NCBI RefSeq assembly: GCF_001929375.1
Contig: NZ_MSGO01000001.1
Span: 1-64,000, forward strand
DNA from: Actinomyces oris
Lineage (GTDB): Bacteria > Actinomycetota > Actinomycetes > Actinomycetales > Actinomycetaceae
Direction of reading: 5' to 3'
Length of the DNA: 64,000 bases
This document shows positions 18,611 through 27,905 of the stretch, one piece after another (the stretch's first letter is position 1; every line of letters starts with the position of its first letter). A model generated the notes under the pieces. It made no database searches, was not told where the DNA came from, and saw only the letters and a program-made list of their open reading frames with translations. A program made the position numbers and the translations under genes.

Positions 18611-19375
18611 ATGCGCATCGAGGACAGGCACCGCCAGATCGTGGAGCAGGTGCGCGGTGCAGGGCGGGTTCTCGTCACTGAGCTCGCCGAGCACTTCGAC
18701 GTCACCCCTGAGACGATCCGCCGCGACCTGACCGCCCTGGACCGCAGCGGCGCCCTGCGCAAGGTCCACGGCGGCGCCATCCCCGCCCCCGCCCTGCCGG
18801 AGACCGGCGTGACCCAGCGCGAGCAGGTCAACCCCGCCGCCAAGCAGGCCATCGCCCGCGCCGCCCTGGCACGGCTCGCACCGAAACCCGGTACCACCCT
18901 CCTCATCGACGCCGGAACCACCACCGGGTCGCTCGCCCGCCTCCTGCCAGGCGACAGCGACCTGACCGTCATCACCAACTCCGTCCTGACCGCCGCCTCC
19001 CTGGCCGCCGCCGGACGCACCCGGGTGCGGATCCTGGGAGGCCAGCTGCGCGGACTCACCCAGGCCGCCGTCGGCCCCGAGGCCGTCGAGGCCCTGTCCA
19101 CCCTGAGGGTCGACGTCGCCGTCCTGGGGGCCAACGGCCTGAGCGCAGCCCACGGGCTGTCCACGCCCGACCCCGACGAGGCCACCGTCAAACGCGCCAT
19201 GGTGCGCAGCGCCCGCCAGGTGGTGGCCCTGGTCGACTCCACCAAGATCGGCCAGGAGCACCTGGTCTCCTTCGCCTCCCTCGACGACATCGACCTCCTG
19301 GTCACCGACGTCGAGCTCCCGCCCGCACTCATTGACCAGCTCACCACCACCGAAACCGAGGTACTTGTCGCATGA
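18611..19375 (+). CDS. fruR: DeoR-family repressor of the fructose operon
   Basis: The product is 254 residues. An N-terminal DeoR winged helix (residues 1-57) contains VTELAEHFDVTPETIRRDL and the family tail RKVHGGAI. The C-terminal DeoRC sensor domain has LLIDAGTTTGSLA, ITNS and the LRGLTQAAVGP region used for phosphosugar sensing. ATG 18611 was chosen over 18527 because MRIEDRHRQIV is the canonical N-terminus and a GGGGGTG precedes it. Its stop overlaps the fruK start by four bases (ATGA). In this setting the effector is probably fructose 1-phosphate. Confidence 0.9.
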   Translation: MRIEDRHRQIVEQVRGAGRVLVTELAEHFDVTPETIRRDLTALDRSGALRKVHGGAIPAPALPETGVTQREQVNPAAKQAIARAALARLAPKPGTTLLIDAGTTTGSLARLLPGDSDLTVITNSVLTAASLAAAGRTRVRILGGQLRGLTQAAVGPEAVEALSTLRVDVAVLGANGLSAAHGLSTPDPDEATVKRAMVRSARQVVALVDSTKIGQEHLVSFASLDDIDLLVTDVELPPALIDQLTTTETEVLVA

Positions 19376-20382
19376 TCCTGACCCTCACGCCCAACCCGTC
19401 CCTCGACCGCACCGTCTCCCTGCCCGGACCCCTCCAGCGCGGCGCCGTCCAGCGCCTGACCGGCGTCGTCATGGAACCGGGAGGCAAGGGCGTCAACGTC
19501 GCCCGCGTCCTGTCCAACGCCGGGCGCGCCGCCACCGCCGTCCTTCCCGCCGCCGAGCACGACCCCATCCTCACCGCCCTCAACGGACTCGAGCTGCCCG
19601 GCCTCACCGTGCGATCCGTGCCCGTGGCCGGACCCGCCCGCATCAACACCGCCGTCACCGAGCCCGACGGCACCACCACCAAGCTCAACGAGCCGGGCGC
19701 GGGCCTGAGCGAGGAGGAGGTCGACGCCGTCGAGCACGCCCTCCTGGAGACCCTGACGCTCACAGGGGTGTCGGCCGGATCCTCCCCCCACCACTGGGCG
19801 GTCCTGTCCGGCTCCCTGCCGCCGGGTGCGCCGGCCAGGTGGTACGCCCGCCTGGTGGGCCTCCTGCGGGAGGTCGCCCCGGGGCTGCGCATCGCCGTCG
19901 ACACCTCCGACGAGCCCTTGGCGGCCCTGGCTGCCGAGCTGCCCGGATCGGCCCCCGACCTCATCAAGCCCAACGGTGAGGAGCTCGGCCAGCTCGCCGG
20001 TCTGCCCGCCGAGCGCGCCATGGCCCTCGAGGAGGGCGCCGTCCAGGGGGACTACGGCCCCGTCGTCGACGCTGCCCGCCTCCTGGTGGGCCTGGGGCTC
20101 GGCGCCGTCATGGTGACCCTCGGCCCCGCCGGCGCCGTCCTGGTGACCGCCGACGGCGCCTGGCACGCCACCGCCCCCGAGGTCCCGGTGGTCTCCACCG
20201 TCGGCGCCGGGGACTCCTCAGTGGCCGGCTACATCCTGGCCGACGTCAACGGCGGCGACGAGGCCGAGCGCCTGCGCACCGCCATGGCCTACGGCTCGGC
20301 CGCCGCCTCCCTGCCCGGAACCACCCTGCCCACGCCCGCCGACCTTCCCGAGCAGCCGGCCGTCGTCACCCGGCTCTCCTGA
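19372..20382 (+). CDS. fruK: 1-phosphofructokinase
   Basis: The product is 336 residues, a PfkB-superfamily kinase starting MILTLTPNPSLDRT as in FruK and LacC. Signature 1 is GGKGVNVARVLSNAG; signature 2 is TVGAGDSSVAGY with the catalytic Asp. It phosphorylates fructose 1-phosphate, the PTS uptake product, to the 1,6-bisphosphate for glycolysis. It overlaps fruR by four bases and is followed after 224 bases by fruA, completing the usual operon. Confidence 0.95.
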   Translation: MILTLTPNPSLDRTVSLPGPLQRGAVQRLTGVVMEPGGKGVNVARVLSNAGRAATAVLPAAEHDPILTALNGLELPGLTVRSVPVAGPARINTAVTEPDGTTTKLNEPGAGLSEEEVDAVEHALLETLTLTGVSAGSSPHHWAVLSGSLPPGAPARWYARLVGLLREVAPGLRIAVDTSDEPLAALAAELPGSAPDLIKPNGEELGQLAGLPAERAMALEEGAVQGDYGPVVDAARLLVGLGLGAVMVTLGPAGAVLVTADGAWHATAPEVPVVSTVGAGDSSVAGYILADVNGGDEAERLRTAMAYGSAAASLPGTTLPTPADLPEQPAVVTRLS

Positions 20383-20606
20383 GTCGGGGCGCCCGCGGGC
20401 GCTGGGGCCGCAGACCCGCGATCCCCGCCTCCCCGCAACTGTCAGCGGCCGCCGGCCGTCCACCGCCCAGCCGGCTCCGCCACCGACTGCTCACCACCCA
20501 CCCACCGATCCACCACACGACCACCACTGACCGCATGACCACCGCCCACCACCTGTGACCCGCCGCAGCCCACCGGGCGACGGCACCTCGGACACCAAGG
20601 AAGACC

Positions 20607-22748
20607 ATGACCGAGAACAAGCCCCTCATCATCCCCGACCTGGTCGCGCTCGACGCCGACGCCGGCCCGGGCAAGGAAGACGTCATCGAGTTCCTGGCCA
20701 CCACCGTGGCCGGCGCGGGCCGGGCCTCCAGCCCCGACGGCCTGGCCGCTGACGCCAAGAAGCGCGAGTCGACCGCCCCCACCGGGATCCCCGGCGGCAT
20801 CGCCATCCCGCACTGCCGCAGCTCTCACGTCCTGGCCCCCAGCCTCGGCTTCGCCCGGCTGGCCGAGCCGGTCGACTTCGGGGCCGCCGACGGACAGGCC
20901 GCCGACCTCATCTTCATGATCGCCGCCCCCGACGGCGCCGACGACTTCCACCTTCAGCTCCTGGCCAAGCTCGCCCGCGGCCTCATGCAGACCGAGTTCA
21001 CCGACGCCCTGCGCCAGGCCGCCGACGCCGAGGAGATCACCCGCATCGTCACGCAGCAGGTCCAGCCCGAGCTGCTCGACGACGGGGCGCAGGCCGAGGG
21101 CGGCGCAGGCGGTGGGGCCGGTAAGGCCGGAAGCGCCGTGGGCTCGGCCCAAGGGTCCGGCGCCGCGGAGCCCAAGGAGGCTGCGGCGTCGTCGGCCCCG
21201 GCGGAGGGTCAGACTGTCATCGTGGGGGTCTCCTCCTGCCCCACCGGCATCGCCCACACCTTCATGGCCGCTGAGGCCCTGGAGCAGGCCGGTAAGGACC
21301 GTGGCATCACCGTGGCCATCGAGGGCCAGGGATCGGGCAAGATCGACGCCCTCGACCCCGAGCTCATCAAGCGGGCCAGCGCCGTCATCTTCGCCCACGA
21401 CCTGCCCGTCAAGGGACGTGAGCGCTTCGCCGGCAAACCCGTCATCGACGTCGGCGTCAAGGCCGCCGTCAACGACGCCGGCTCCCTGGTGGACAAGGCC
21501 CTGGCCGCGGTCGACGACCCCGGCGCCGCCCGCGTGCCGGCCGGCGGTGGGTCCGCCGAGGAGAGCGAGGAGGGCTCCGAGCACTGGGCCCGGCGCCTGC
21601 AGCGCTCGGTCATGACCGGGGTGTCCTACATGATCCCCTTCGTGGCCGCCGGCGGTCTGCTCATCGCCCTGGGCTTCCTCCTGGGCGGGTACGACATCGC
21701 CCTGACGCCCGAGGGGGCCGACAAGTCCGTGGCCGAGGCGGTCGCCCACGACTACACGCTGTGGGGGCTGCCCGGCTCCGTGGAGGGCGCCGCCGGCTCC
21801 GGGCTGACGCTCTACCTCGGGTCGGTGTTCTTCCTACTGGGGCAGGCGGCGATGAACTTCCTCGTCCCGGCGCTGGCCGGCTACATCGCCTTCGGTCTGG
21901 CCGGCAGGCCCGGCATCGCCCCCGGCTTCGCCATGGGTGCCATCGCTGTGTCGGTCGGCTCCGGATTCATCGGCGGCCTCATCGGCGGCATCCTCGCCGG
22001 CTACTTCGCGGCCTGGCTCACCGGGCTCAACGTGCCTGCCTGGCTGCGCGGGCTCATGCCCGTGGTCATCATCCCGCTGGGGACCACGCTGGTGGTCGGC
22101 TCCGTCATGTACATGCTGCTGGGGCGGCCCCTGGCCTCCCTCATGACCGCGCTGCAGGACGGGCTGAGCTCCATGTCCCAGGGTGGTTCCGCCGTGTTCC
22201 TGGGCATCATCCTCGGGCTCATGATGTGCTTCGACCTGGGCGGGCCGGTCAACAAGGCCGCCTACCTGTTCGGCACCGCGGGCCTGTCCGCGGCCAGCGC
22301 CAGCAACACTGCCCCCTACGAGATCATGGCCACCGTCATGGCCGCCGGCATGGTGCCGCCGCTGGCGATGTCGGCTGCGACCTTCCTGCGCTCGCGGCTG
22401 TTCACCAAGGCAGAGATCGAGAACGGGCGCAGCGCCTGGCTGCTGGGGCTGTCCTTCATCTCCGAGGGTGCCATCCCCTTCGCCGCCGCCGACCCGCTGC
22501 GCGTCATCCCGGCCACCATGGCCGGCGGGGCGGTCACGGGTGCGATGACCATGGCCATGCACGTCGGCTCGCGTGCGCCCCACGGCGGCGTGTTCGTCGC
22601 CTTCGCCATCACCAACTTCGGTGGCTTCCTTCTGGCGATCCTGGCTGGGACGGTGGTGTCCACCGTGCTGGTCGTCGTCCTCAAGGGGCTGGGGCGCAAC
22701 GCGGACGGCAGGAAGGGCGCTGAGGCGCAGGCCGCAGCCGCCGCCTGA
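20607..22748 (+). CDS. fruA: PTS fructose transporter, fused EIIABC
   Basis: The product is 713 residues in three parts. EIIA (1-150) has the phosphorylated His69 in GGIAIPHCRS; a Gly/Ala linker follows; EIIB (about 203-305) has Cys211 in VGVSSCPTGIAHTFMA; EIIC (about 330-705) has eight or more membrane helices, with SAASASNTAPYE and GLSFISEGAIPF typical of the fructose subfamily. It imports fructose while phosphorylating it at C1. HPr and enzyme I are not in the window. The 224 bases before it are C-rich, contain no gene and might carry a second promoter. A hairpin follows the stop. Confidence 0.96.
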   Translation: MTENKPLIIPDLVALDADAGPGKEDVIEFLATTVAGAGRASSPDGLAADAKKRESTAPTGIPGGIAIPHCRSSHVLAPSLGFARLAEPVDFGAADGQAADLIFMIAAPDGADDFHLQLLAKLARGLMQTEFTDALRQAADAEEITRIVTQQVQPELLDDGAQAEGGAGGGAGKAGSAVGSAQGSGAAEPKEAAASSAPAEGQTVIVGVSSCPTGIAHTFMAAEALEQAGKDRGITVAIEGQGSGKIDALDPELIKRASAVIFAHDLPVKGRERFAGKPVIDVGVKAAVNDAGSLVDKALAAVDDPGAARVPAGGGSAEESEEGSEHWARRLQRSVMTGVSYMIPFVAAGGLLIALGFLLGGYDIALTPEGADKSVAEAVAHDYTLWGLPGSVEGAAGSGLTLYLGSVFFLLGQAAMNFLVPALAGYIAFGLAGRPGIAPGFAMGAIAVSVGSGFIGGLIGGILAGYFAAWLTGLNVPAWLRGLMPVVIIPLGTTLVVGSVMYMLLGRPLASLMTALQDGLSSMSQGGSAVFLGIILGLMMCFDLGGPVNKAAYLFGTAGLSAASASNTAPYEIMATVMAAGMVPPLAMSAATFLRSRLFTKAEIENGRSAWLLGLSFISEGAIPFAAADPLRVIPATMAGGAVTGAMTMAMHVGSRAPHGGVFVAFAITNFGGFLLAILAGTVVSTVLVVVLKGLGRNADGRKGAEAQAAAAA

Positions 22749-22768
22749 GCGGGCGATCCTCATCACCG

Positions 22769-22809
22769 CGTCGTGCGGGGTCCCACCAGGTACGGGGCCC
22801 CGCACGACG
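22769..22809 (+). terminator. Terminator hairpin after fruA
   Basis: Perfect 12-bp stem CGTCGTGCGGGG (22769-22780) with CCCCGCACGACG (22798-22809), loop of 17 bases, 20 bases past the stop. No U-tract. Confidence 0.7.
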
Positions 22810-22969
22810 TGTGTGAGGAGCGAAGAGGCCGAGCCTGAGAGGCTCTGCGTCCTTCGGCGGGGACGCTTCACGCGGCCGGGGACGTTTTCTGGCCCATGGG
22901 TCCGGTCCGCGCGTGCGGGGGCACTCCCGTGTCTTGCGCGCCGCCGTTGACCGGCGAGCAGTGCGGTCC

Positions 22970-23006
22970 GCGCGTGCGGGGACAGGAATCCTGTCCCCGC
23001 ACGCGC
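22970..23006. repeat. Perfect 37-bp palindrome
   Basis: Eighteen bases each side of a single central A: the arm GCGCGTGCGGGGACAGGA is mirrored exactly. It is the most perfect dyad in the window, and part of its left arm recurs at 22919. Confidence 0.8.
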
Positions 23007-23113
23007 AGAAGGCCCCGGCCGCGCGGAAATGTCCCCGTCGGTGCAGGACGCACCCGGCCGCAAGGATATGTTCCTGTCGGCGCAGAAGGTCCCTGTGGAC
23101 TGGGCCGCCCCTG

Positions 23114-23224
23114 ATCGAGGACGTACCTTTCGATCGGGGACTGCGTTCTCCCACAGAAGGCGACGGCCCGGGCGCAGTCGTTTGGGGGAGAAGTACGTCC
23201 TGGATGAAGAACGCAGTCCTCGAT
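23114..23224. repeat. Inverted-repeat element A2
   Basis: Bounded by ATCGAGGAC (23114-23122) and GTCCTCGAT (23216-23224). It contains AGGACGTAC near the left end and AAGTACGTCCT at 23191-23201. GGGGACTGCGTTCT near 23136 is matched by AGAACGCAGTCCT at 23208. It has the same modules as A1, but the right-hand order is changed. Confidence 0.75.
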
Positions 23225-23374
23225 GTGTCGGGGCGGCCGCGCGGCGTCGTTATCCGGGCCGGTCAGGGCCGGCCGGTACAACCTCGTGGTGGTCTTCACC
23301 GCGGGGACGGGTGCTCGCCGCCCGCGATGGGCTCTCGCGCTCGCCCCGGGTAGTTCCGGCATAGGCTTCGCGCC

Positions 23375-23836
23375 ATGGCTGCAAGACGACGTATCGACCC
23401 AGACGCCGGCGCCCAGGCCCTGCGCCAGTGGGCCCAGGAGCAGGGCACATCCGGGGCTGGGCCGGCCACAGCCACTGAAGGGCCGGCTGGCGCTGAGAAA
23501 GCCGCCGATGGTGCCGCCCCCGCCAGCCCTGCCGACCGGGCCGCCCGACGGCGAATAACCGCCACCGCCGTGCGCTACACCCTCGAAGAGCTCGCCGCCT
23601 GCGCGCCCGGGCGCTCGGTCGAGGTGCGGGTCCCGCCCTTCGGCGTCACCCAGGCCGTTGCGGGCACCGTCCACCGCCGGGGCACCCCGCCCAGCGTCGT
23701 CGAGACCGACGCCCCCACCTGGCTGGCCCTGGCCACCGGCCGACTCACCTGGCAGGACGCCCTGGCCGGCGGCACCCTGCACGCCTCCGGCGAGCGCTGC
23801 GACCTGTCCGTCTACCTGCCGCTGGTCAAGCTCTGA
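23375..23836 (+). CDS. Sterol carrier family protein (bacterial SCP-like)
   Basis: The product is 153 residues: a variable Ala/Gly-rich N-terminus, then a domain of about 95 residues (ATAVRYTLEELAACAPGRSVEVRVPP...) ending ASGERCDLSVYLPL. The pattern matches the small bacterial SCP2-like family that actinobacteria often keep next to purF, as is the case here two genes away. Members may bind a lipid or other hydrophobic ligand; no enzyme function is established. Family assignment rests on pattern and synteny. Confidence 0.7.
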   Translation: MAARRRIDPDAGAQALRQWAQEQGTSGAGPATATEGPAGAEKAADGAAPASPADRAARRRITATAVRYTLEELAACAPGRSVEVRVPPFGVTQAVAGTVHRRGTPPSVVETDAPTWLALATGRLTWQDALAGGTLHASGERCDLSVYLPLVKL

Positions 23837-24005
23837 AAGCCTGTCCGGTCTGGACCGACCGGCGCCGGTATGGCCGTCGCCGTGCCGCCGCTCCGATTCT
23901 GACTGTCGCTTTGGGAGCCGGGGCTGCTCCGCGGGCTCGTTGGGATCGTCACCCCCATGTCCTGAGGCGTCGCGGACTGTTGGCCAACCGCGCAGAGGAC
24001 GAAAG

Positions 24006-24137
24006 TGTCACAAATGGCGACTTTTCCACGCGCCCTGTCGGGGCGGGCGTCAGGGTGCAAGGTCCTGACCAGCGCCAACGCGTTCTGACTGGTCGTCTGC
24101 GGAGCGCACTCGGTCCTAAAAGTCGCCGCCCGTGACA
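24006..24137. repeat. Inverted-repeat element C1
   Basis: Left end TGTCACAAATGGCGACTTTT (24006-24025); right end AAAAGTCGCC (24118-24127), a four-base spacer, then GTGACA (24132-24137). The stem is six pairs, a four-base internal loop on each side, then ten pairs (GGCGACTTTT). The centre is unrelated to C2. It fills most of the 371-base gap before the RNB gene. Confidence 0.8.
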
Positions 24138-24207
24138 GATCGGGCCGATTCCGCCCCATCCGTCTGTTGGTTGCTGCGCCAAGGGCCCGCGCCGGTAGGT
24201 TCATCCC

Positions 24208-25854
24208 ATGAGTCGCACGCGCCTGAGCACCTACACCGCCCCGCCCGCCGAGGTCGCCCGGACCTTGGATGCGTTGCGCGCGCACTACGAGGTCCCCACC
24301 GCCTTCCCGCCCGAGGCCCTCGCCGAGGCGGAGGCCGCCGCCGGCGCCTGGGCCCAGGGCGGCCCCGCCCGTCTCCTGGCCGACGGTGCCCGCGACGCCC
24401 GTGACCTGGAGCTGGTCACCATCGACCCGCCCGGCTCCATGGACCTCGACCAGGCGGTCCTCCTGGAGCGCCTGCCCACGCAGGCCGACCAGGCCGGTAC
24501 GAGGACCGGGGACGCCTTCGAGCCGGCGGCCACCTACCGAGTCCACTACGCCATCGCCTCCCTGGCCACCTTCGTCACCCCCGGCGGCGCTCTGGACGCC
24601 GAGCTGCGCCGCCGCGGCGAGACCATCTACGCCCCCGACGCCGCCACGCCCCTCCACCCCGAGGTCCTCTCCCACGGCGCAGCCTCCCTCCTGCAGGACG
24701 CCGAGCGCCCGGCCTGCCTGTGGACCATCGACCTCGATGAGCGCGGCGAGGTCGTCTCCGCCCGCGTCGAGAGGGCCCTCGTGCGCTCGCGCGCCCGCCT
24801 CACCTACGCCCAGGTCCAGGCCGCCATCGACGGGGAGGGAGCCCTACCCCAGGAGGCGCCGGCTGACCTGCCCGAGTTCCTGGCCGAGATCGGCCGCCTG
24901 CGCCTGGAGCGCGAGGCTGCCCGCGGCGGTATCAGCATGACCACGCCCGAGCAGGTCGTCGAGGTGACCGAGGCGGCAGAGGAAGAAGCGACGACTGAGC
25001 CGGCAGCGCCAGCAGAGGATACGGACCCCGCCGAGAACGCCGGCTACCGGCTCGCCTACCGCGTGCCCGTGCCGGCCGAGCAGTACAACGCCCAGATCTC
25101 CCTGCTCACCGGCATGTGCGCCGCCCGGATCATGGTCGAGTGCGGCGTCGGCATCCTACGGACCCTGCCGCCGGCGCGCCCCGAGGACTACGCCCGCCTG
25201 CGGCGCGTCGCCGCCGCCCTGGGCATCGACTGGCCGACCTCCCAACCCTACCCCGAGCTCGTGCGCGGCCTGGACCACGCCGTGCCCACCCACGCGGCCT
25301 TCATGGAGCAGGCCATGTCCCTCTTCCGCGGATCGGGCTACCTCGCCTTCGGGGTGGGCGGCGTCGGGGTCCCGGCCGACGACGAGGCCTCCGACTCCGA
25401 GGAGGCCGTCCACTCCGCGATCGCCGCCCGCTACGCCCACGTCACCGCGCCGCTGCGCCGACTCGTGGACCGCTACGGCGAGGAGGTCTGCATCGCCGCC
25501 TGCGCCCAGGCTCCCGTGCCCGAGTGGGCCCTCCAGGCGCTGCCGGACTTGCCCGGCGTCATGGAGCAGGCAGGCAAGCGCGCCCGCGCTATCGACCGCG
25601 GGGCACTGACCGCCCTGGAGGCCCTGGTCCTGCGTGGGCACGAGGGCGAGGTCTTCGACGGCGTCATCACCTCCGAGCACGACGGCCGCGGCGAGCTCGT
25701 CCTGGCCGAGCCCGCCGTCGTTACCGAGATCCGCGCCGGCAAGAAGCCCTCCGACGGCGGCCTCCCGGTGGGTGAGCGCGTGCGTGTCCGCCTCCTGTCC
25801 GTCGACCCCGCCTCCGGTATCCGTTTCCAGCTCCTGCGGCGGGAGCGCCCCTGA
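24208..25854 (+). CDS. RNB-domain exoribonuclease (RNase II/R family)
   Basis: The product is 548 residues. The RNB catalytic core starts at about residue 60, and the acidic metal-binding motif TIDPPGSMDLDQAV lies at about 70-83. YNAQISLLTGMCAA and the late RNB signature YAHVTAPLRRLVDRYGEE are present. The C-terminal 80 residues fold like a short S1/OB-type RNA-binding segment. N-terminal cold-shock domains of RNase R are absent, so it is a compact actinobacterial form. It would degrade RNA from the 3' end in the cytoplasm. An acidic insertion (about 250-275) interrupts the RNB domain. Confidence 0.9.
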   Translation: MSRTRLSTYTAPPAEVARTLDALRAHYEVPTAFPPEALAEAEAAAGAWAQGGPARLLADGARDARDLELVTIDPPGSMDLDQAVLLERLPTQADQAGTRTGDAFEPAATYRVHYAIASLATFVTPGGALDAELRRRGETIYAPDAATPLHPEVLSHGAASLLQDAERPACLWTIDLDERGEVVSARVERALVRSRARLTYAQVQAAIDGEGALPQEAPADLPEFLAEIGRLRLEREAARGGISMTTPEQVVEVTEAAEEEATTEPAAPAEDTDPAENAGYRLAYRVPVPAEQYNAQISLLTGMCAARIMVECGVGILRTLPPARPEDYARLRRVAAALGIDWPTSQPYPELVRGLDHAVPTHAAFMEQAMSLFRGSGYLAFGVGGVGVPADDEASDSEEAVHSAIAARYAHVTAPLRRLVDRYGEEVCIAACAQAPVPEWALQALPDLPGVMEQAGKRARAIDRGALTALEALVLRGHEGEVFDGVITSEHDGRGELVLAEPAVVTEIRAGKKPSDGGLPVGERVRVRLLSVDPASGIRFQLLRRERP

Positions 25855-25909
25855 GATCGACCGGCTCCGGTGGCCGTAATGGGCAGACGGCGCCCGGCCG
25901 TGACAGACT

Positions 25910-27772
25910 GTGCGTGTGCGCACCGGTGAGAATCCCTCGCAGATCACCTTCGACCATCCCGACGGCGCCCGCCCCACACCGCGGGCCGGATCCTCCGAGC
26001 CCCTGGGACGGTCCAGCCGGCCGAGCCCGGCCGATCCGGCGGCTCCCGAGGCTCCTGCGGCTCCCGCAGTACCCGCCGACACCCCCGGCCTCACCACCCT
26101 GACCGCCCTGCCCGACGACCACTGCGACGAGCTCGAGCCCTCGCCGCGCGAGGAGTGCGGCGTCTTCGGCGTGTGGGCCCCCGGCGAGGACGTCTCCCGC
26201 CTGAGCTACTTCGGGCTGTACGCCCTCCAGCACCGCGGCCAGGAGTCGGCCGGCATCGCCACTTCCAACGGCTCCCAGATCCTCGTCTACAAGGACCTCG
26301 GCCTGGTCTCTCAGGTCTTCGACGACCAGGCCCTGTCCAACCTCACCGGCCACATCGCCGTCGGCCACGTCCGCTACGCCACCCAGGGCGCCACCACCTG
26401 GGAGAACGCCCAGCCGATGCTCGGCCCGGCGGCCGGCTCCACCCTCGCCCTGGTCCACAACGGCAATCTCACCAACACCCGTGAGCTCATGGACGCCGTG
26501 CGCGCCACCTCCGGGGAGGACCTCAGTGGCGAGCTCGGCCGCGGCTCCTCCACCGACACCGCCGTCCTGGCCGCCCTGCTCAACCTCGTCTCCGAGCACG
26601 GAGCCCTGGAGGGCTGGGACTCGGCCGCTGACGTCCTCACCTCCGGCATCACCGACGACGCCGAGCTCGACGCCGCCTACTCCGCACCGGCCCCCTTGAG
26701 CATCCACCAGGCCGCCCGCCGGGTCCTGCCCATGCTGCGCGGGGCCTTCTCCTTGGTCTTCATGGACGAGCGCACCCTTTACGCCGCCCGCGACCCCCAC
26801 GGGGTGCGCCCTCTGGTTCTCGGGCGCCTGGGCAACGGGTGGGCCGTGGCCTCCGAGACGGCCGCCCTGGACATCATCGGCGCCGCCTTCGTGCGCGAGA
26901 TCGAGCCCGGCGAGCTCATCGAGATCGACGAGGACGGCGTGCGCTCCTCGCGTTTCGCCACCGCCCGGCGGGCCGGCTGCGTCTTCGAGTACGTCTACCT
27001 GGCTCGCCCCGACACCCGCATCGCCGGACGCAGCGTCATCACCTCGCGCAACGAGATGGGCGCCGCCCTGGCCCGCGAGCACCCGGTGGAGGCCGACCTC
27101 GTCATCGCCACGCCCGAGTCGGGCACCCCGGCCGCCATCGGCTACGCCCAGGCCTCCGGCATCCCCTACGGGCAGGGTCTGGTGAAGAACGCCTATGTGG
27201 GGCGCACCTTCATCCAGCCCACCCAGACCCTGCGCCAGCTCGGGATCCGCCTCAAGCTCAACCCCCTGCGCGAGGTCATCGAGGGCAAGCGCCTCGTGGT
27301 CGTCGACGACTCCATCGTGCGCGGCAACACCCAACGGGCCCTGGTGCGGATGCTGCGCGAGGCCGGCGCCGCCGAGGTCCACGTGCGCATCTCCTCCCCG
27401 CCGGTCATGTGGCCCTGCTTCTACGGCATCGACTTCGCCACCCGCGCCGAGCTCATCGCCACCGGCATGAGCGTGGAGGAGATCTGTCAGTCCATCGGCG
27501 CCGACTCCCTGGGCTTCCTGTCCGTCGAGGGCATGGTGGCCGCCAGCGGGCAGAAGGCCGACGACCTGTGTCTGGCCTGCTTCACCGGCGACTACCCGAT
27601 CCCGCCGCCCGTGCGCAGCCTGAAGTCCGCCGCCATCCCGGTGTGCCGCGTCCCGACCGCCTACCGTGGTCGGCGCCGCGAGGAGGCCGACGACGTCGGC
27701 CGCACCGTGCCGCCGGGCAGTATCACCCGCCCGGACCTGGCCTCCGGCAGCCCCCTGGGGTCAACGACCTAG
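25910..27772 (+). CDS. purF: Amidophosphoribosyltransferase
   Basis: First step of purine synthesis: glutamine plus PRPP gives phosphoribosylamine. The glutaminase nucleophile is Cys83 in REECGVFGVW, so a propeptide of about 82 Pro/Ala-rich residues would be removed; known propeptides are usually about ten. The PRPP motif VVVDDSIVRGNT is intact. Four Cys in the positions of the Bacillus-type enzyme (GCVF, WPCFYG and LCLAC) indicate a 4Fe-4S cluster. A GTG start at 25910 is used, with GTG 25916 an alternative; no start fits closer to the Cys. It forms a purine cluster with purM. Confidence 0.95.
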   Translation: MRVRTGENPSQITFDHPDGARPTPRAGSSEPLGRSSRPSPADPAAPEAPAAPAVPADTPGLTTLTALPDDHCDELEPSPREECGVFGVWAPGEDVSRLSYFGLYALQHRGQESAGIATSNGSQILVYKDLGLVSQVFDDQALSNLTGHIAVGHVRYATQGATTWENAQPMLGPAAGSTLALVHNGNLTNTRELMDAVRATSGEDLSGELGRGSSTDTAVLAALLNLVSEHGALEGWDSAADVLTSGITDDAELDAAYSAPAPLSIHQAARRVLPMLRGAFSLVFMDERTLYAARDPHGVRPLVLGRLGNGWAVASETAALDIIGAAFVREIEPGELIEIDEDGVRSSRFATARRAGCVFEYVYLARPDTRIAGRSVITSRNEMGAALAREHPVEADLVIATPESGTPAAIGYAQASGIPYGQGLVKNAYVGRTFIQPTQTLRQLGIRLKLNPLREVIEGKRLVVVDDSIVRGNTQRALVRMLREAGAAEVHVRISSPPVMWPCFYGIDFATRAELIATGMSVEEICQSIGADSLGFLSVEGMVAASGQKADDLCLACFTGDYPIPPPVRSLKSAAIPVCRVPTAYRGRRREEADDVGRTVPPGSITRPDLASGSPLGSTT

Positions 27773-27905
27773 CCCGGGCCCCGGCTCCTGCCGCGTCCGG
27801 CCGGCCCCGGTCCGCCGGCGGCGATGCGCGCAGGTCGCCTGTTCCGCCCTCGCCCCTTTCCGCCCACCACCGCACCTTCGACCCGAGTCCACAAGGAGCC
27901 CCACC

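Larger units (their letters stand above)
22749..23374. other. Gene-free mosaic of inverted repeats
   Basis: No gene is credible. It holds the fruA terminator, a repeated string GGTCCGCGCGTGCGGGG (near 22913 and 22965), the palindrome at 22970, imperfectly complementary GGGGACG/CGTCCCC segments between about 22855 and 23040, and element A2. Confidence 0.6.

Noticed and set aside
20383-20606. Riboswitch or attenuator between fruK and fruA
   Set aside because: The stretch is C-rich and shows no stable alternative hairpins by eye.
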